6,507 bases of DNA from Mailhella massiliensis (GTDB lineage Bacteria; Desulfobacterota; Desulfovibrionia; Desulfovibrionales; Desulfovibrionaceae), in contig NZ_DYZA01000038.1 of NCBI RefSeq assembly GCF_020741395.1, positions 1-6,507 of the forward strand, read 5' to 3'. This document shows positions 5,401-6,507 of this stretch, piece after piece. Both the position numbers and the translations under genes were made by a program. Under the pieces are notes generated by a model, which saw only the letters and a list, made by a program, of their open reading frames with translations, searched no databases and had not been told where the DNA came from. Within the stretch, counting starts at the first letter, position 1. Every line of letters begins with the position of its first letter.

Positions 5401-5447
5401 CCGTGCCCGGGCATACGGAGAATACCCCGCCTCCGTGTCCCCACGGA
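5401..5447 (+). other. Overlapping alternative hairpins just after ogt
   Basis: Alternating complementary blocks allow mutually exclusive stems. CCGT (5401-5404) can pair with ACGG (5415-5418). ACGGAG (5415-5420) can pair with CTCCGT (5431-5436). TCCGTG (5432-5437) can pair with CACGGA (5442-5447) around a TCCC loop. No T-run follows. This may form the 3' end of the ogt transcript or act as a weak terminator. Confidence 0.35.
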
Positions 5448-5623
5448 ATCGCACCGTACAGGAAGCCACCAGAAGCCGAATCCCGGCAGAAAGGCATGCT
5501 TCTTCCGTTTTATGCTCCATCCGCACCAGGGCCACATCCCCTGCGGACGTTCCGCAATACAGCAAAGGCAAAAAGCAGGCTCTGCGCGGAGCGGCATCGG
5601 AAATCTGCCCGTCTTTATTCTCT

Positions 5624-5647
5624 CCGGCGTTTTTTCAGAAAAGCCGG
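5624..5647 (+). other. Imperfect hairpin in the gene-free stretch
   Basis: CCGGC (5624-5628) pairs with GCCGG (5643-5647) and TTTT (5630-5633) with AAAA (5639-5642). One G is bulged and TTCAG forms the loop. There is no T-run after it. Function unknown. Confidence 0.35.
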
Positions 5648-5848
5648 CATGGCAATTCTCTCCCTGCTGCCGAAAAAATCCCTGCCCTGTCACATGATCC
5701 GGTTCAAACCTTCGGGGACGACTTTTCACATATCGCGGATTTCCACTCTCCTCGCCCCTTCTCCGTGTTCCATGCAGGACATTCTTCCGCAAAATTCCCC
5801 CCGAACAGTCTTTCCATGCCGGTTGCCGACGGAATCACGCCTCATGGC

Positions 5849-5886
5849 CTCATCGTATGCCGTCAAACTGAAGGCATTACCCGGGC
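5849..5886. repeat. 38-bp direct repeat, copy 1
   Basis: Starts CTCATCGTATGCC and ends GGCATTACCCGGGC; identical over all 38 bases to the copy at 5915-5952. Within it, ATGCC and GGCAT (11 nt apart) can form a small stem. The 28-nt sequence between the copies (5887-5914) is unrelated to the repeat. It is more likely a dispersed intergenic (REP-like) element than part of a gene. Confidence 0.85.
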
Positions 5887-5914
5887 GCCCGCCCACTGGA
5901 TGGGAGCCCTCTGG

Positions 5915-5952
5915 CTCATCGTATGCCGTCAAACTGAAGGCATTACCCGGGC
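5915..5952. repeat. 38-bp direct repeat, copy 2
   Basis: Exact second copy of 5849-5886, offset by 66 bp. The flanking bases differ on both sides, so the repeat boundary is sharp. It is followed by a short CATGATG duplication (5952-5958 and 5964-5970). Confidence 0.85.
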
Positions 5953-6082
5953 ATGATGCGCTCTCATGATGAATTCTTCAGGAAATACAGCGGAATAAAA
6001 ATTTTTTTGCAAGATATTCAAATCGGTTCGGGCCTGAATCCACAAAAATTTTCACCCCCATCCGTGTTTTTTCCCTGTGTTA

Positions 6083-6091
6083 TGATATAAT
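6083..6091 (+). promoter_or_regulatory. Extended -10 promoter of the gene at 6121
   Basis: TGATATAAT is a perfect extended -10 element (TGn plus TATAAT at 6086-6091). No good -35 hexamer stands 16-18 nt upstream (CGTGTT at 6063-6068 is poor), as is usual for extended -10 promoters. Transcription would start around 6097-6099. An inverted repeat TTGC-AG-GCAA (6091-6100) covers the start site and could be an operator. AAGGAG (6108-6113) is the ribosome binding site, 7 nt before the ATG. Confidence 0.75.
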
Positions 6092-6120
6092 TGCAGGCAA
6101 AACAGACAAGGAGAAAAGCC

Positions 6121-6507
6121 ATGTCGCAGTTCCGTACCCGTTCCAGAGCCGAAGGCAGAACCAAAACGACCTTTGCTCTTCCAGAATCCGACTATGCCCG
6201 ACTTGAAACGCTGTCCCAATCCTTCTCCCTGAGCATCCGCAGTATCCTTGACAACCTTGCCGCAGAAGCCCACCAGATCCTGACGCCGGACAATGCCGGT
6301 CCGCTGCTCCCCATCACGGAAACATGCCTGAGAAAAAGTTACGGCATCAGCATGGAATCCAAGAGTATTTTTGAAGAACTTGCAAACAGCCGGGGAGTCT
6401 CCCGCAACCAGCTCGTTCACACCGTTCTGAACAGGTACTGTCAATCACTCGTACAATACCTTCAGGAGCTGCCGCATCGAAATACGGTCAACGCTCAGAA
6501 GCTCATG
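6121..6507 (+). CDS. Probable DNA-binding protein with two ribbon-helix-helix-like segments (partial)
   Basis: The frame runs open for 129 codons to the window end, so the C-terminus is missing. The N-terminus is basic (MSQFRTRSRAEGRTK). Residues 14-50 read TKTTFALPESDYARLETLSQ and onward through SLSIRSILDNLAAEA: a short beta-strand, Pro, helix, turn, helix, as in CopG/Arc-type ribbon-helix-helix proteins. Residues 72-110 (KSYGISMESKSIFEELANSR, then GVSRNQLVHTVLNRYCQSL) show a second similar strand-helix-turn-helix unit with the typical GVSRxxLV turn. I infer a tandem arrangement, perhaps a single-chain pseudo-dimer; classical members have one unit and dimerise. It has its own promoter and a strong AAGGAG site. 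Target genes are unknown, autoregulation is common for such proteins, and an antitoxin role cannot be judged because the next gene is not in the window. The fold call rests on pattern only. Confidence 0.65.
   Translation, partial: MSQFRTRSRAEGRTKTTFALPESDYARLETLSQSFSLSIRSILDNLAAEAHQILTPDNAGPLLPITETCLRKSYGISMESKSIFEELANSRGVSRNQLVHTVLNRYCQSLVQYLQELPHRNTVNAQKLM

Larger units (their letters stand above)
5394..6120. other. 727-nt stretch without a credible gene
   Basis: Several open frames of 60-190 codons exist on both strands. None has a ribosome binding site, a recognisable fold or normal composition; they are rich in Pro, Arg, Ser and Cys, as is typical of random GC-rich frames. The stretch holds hairpins after ogt (5401-5447, 5624-5647), an exact 38-bp direct repeat (5849-5886 and 5915-5952), an AT-rich segment (about 5985-6060) and the promoter and ribosome binding site of the gene at 6121. 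No clear intrinsic terminator for ogt was seen. Confidence 0.6.

Noticed and set aside
5694..5722. tRNA-like T-arm (GGTTCAAACC near 5700)
   Set aside because: No matching T-stem, anticodon arm or acceptor stem could be folded around it.
5849..5952. CRISPR mini-array (38-bp repeat, 28-nt spacer)
   Set aside because: Only two repeats and one spacer, no cas gene nearby, and no leader-like sequence adjoining. A dispersed or duplicated intergenic element explains it as well; kept as a repeat only.
5403..5969. 188-codon frame on the + strand covering the direct repeats (repeat reads SSYAVKLKALPG twice)
   Set aside because: Starts at a GTG without a ribosome binding site, has random-like Pro/Arg/Ser composition and no recognisable fold. 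The repeat stays in frame only because its 66-bp period is divisible by three.

Overview
The window looks like a piece of a GC-rich, Gram-negative-type bacterial chromosome. Strong AAGGAG ribosome binding sites sit 5-7 nt before most starts, and AT-rich DNA is confined to promoters. The gene mix (anion-transporter and amidohydrolase-like pairs, a meso-diaminopimelate dehydrogenase, an Ogt-type alkyltransferase) would fit a gut Desulfovibrionaceae such as Bilophila, Mailhella or Desulfovibrio. That placement is an impression from gene content, not a proven one.

Left part (1-3515, + strand): the hydrophobic tail of an upstream membrane protein (1-93) is followed by a strong 43-nt hairpin. Then come an amidohydrolase-like TIM-barrel gene (218-1048), a 461-residue SLC13/DASS-like anion transporter (1071-2456) and a second paralogous amidohydrolase-like gene (2549-3391). 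The layout is transporter / barrel / transporter / barrel, which suggests two related uptake-plus-processing modules in one operon. Both barrel proteins lack most of the expected metal ligands and share an Arg-x-Arg pair where the metal-binding His-x-His should be. Genes 218-1048 and 1071-2456 may be translationally linked by an 8-codon mini-reading-frame whose start overlaps the first gene's stop and whose stop overlaps the second gene's start. A near-perfect A7-stem-T7 bidirectional terminator (3476-3515) ends this operon and the convergent ddh gene.

Middle part (3536-5393): ddh on the minus strand (meso-diaminopimelate D-dehydrogenase, one-step DAP/lysine route) has a clear sigma70-type promoter in a short AT-rich island. 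Divergent from it is an O6-alkylguanine-DNA alkyltransferase gene (ogt-like). Two nearly identical palindromic 13-mers lie between or beside the two candidate promoters and are the best operator candidates here. A GC-rich stretch of about 175 nt with no recognisable gene separates the AT-rich island from the ogt start.

Right part (5394-6507): a 727-nt stretch without a credible gene. It carries several hairpins just after ogt and an exact 38-bp direct repeat present twice with a 66-bp period. It ends in AT-rich DNA with a perfect extended -10 promoter. That promoter drives a small basic protein, cut off by the window end, that appears to hold two ribbon-helix-helix-like segments in one chain and is probably a DNA-binding regulator.
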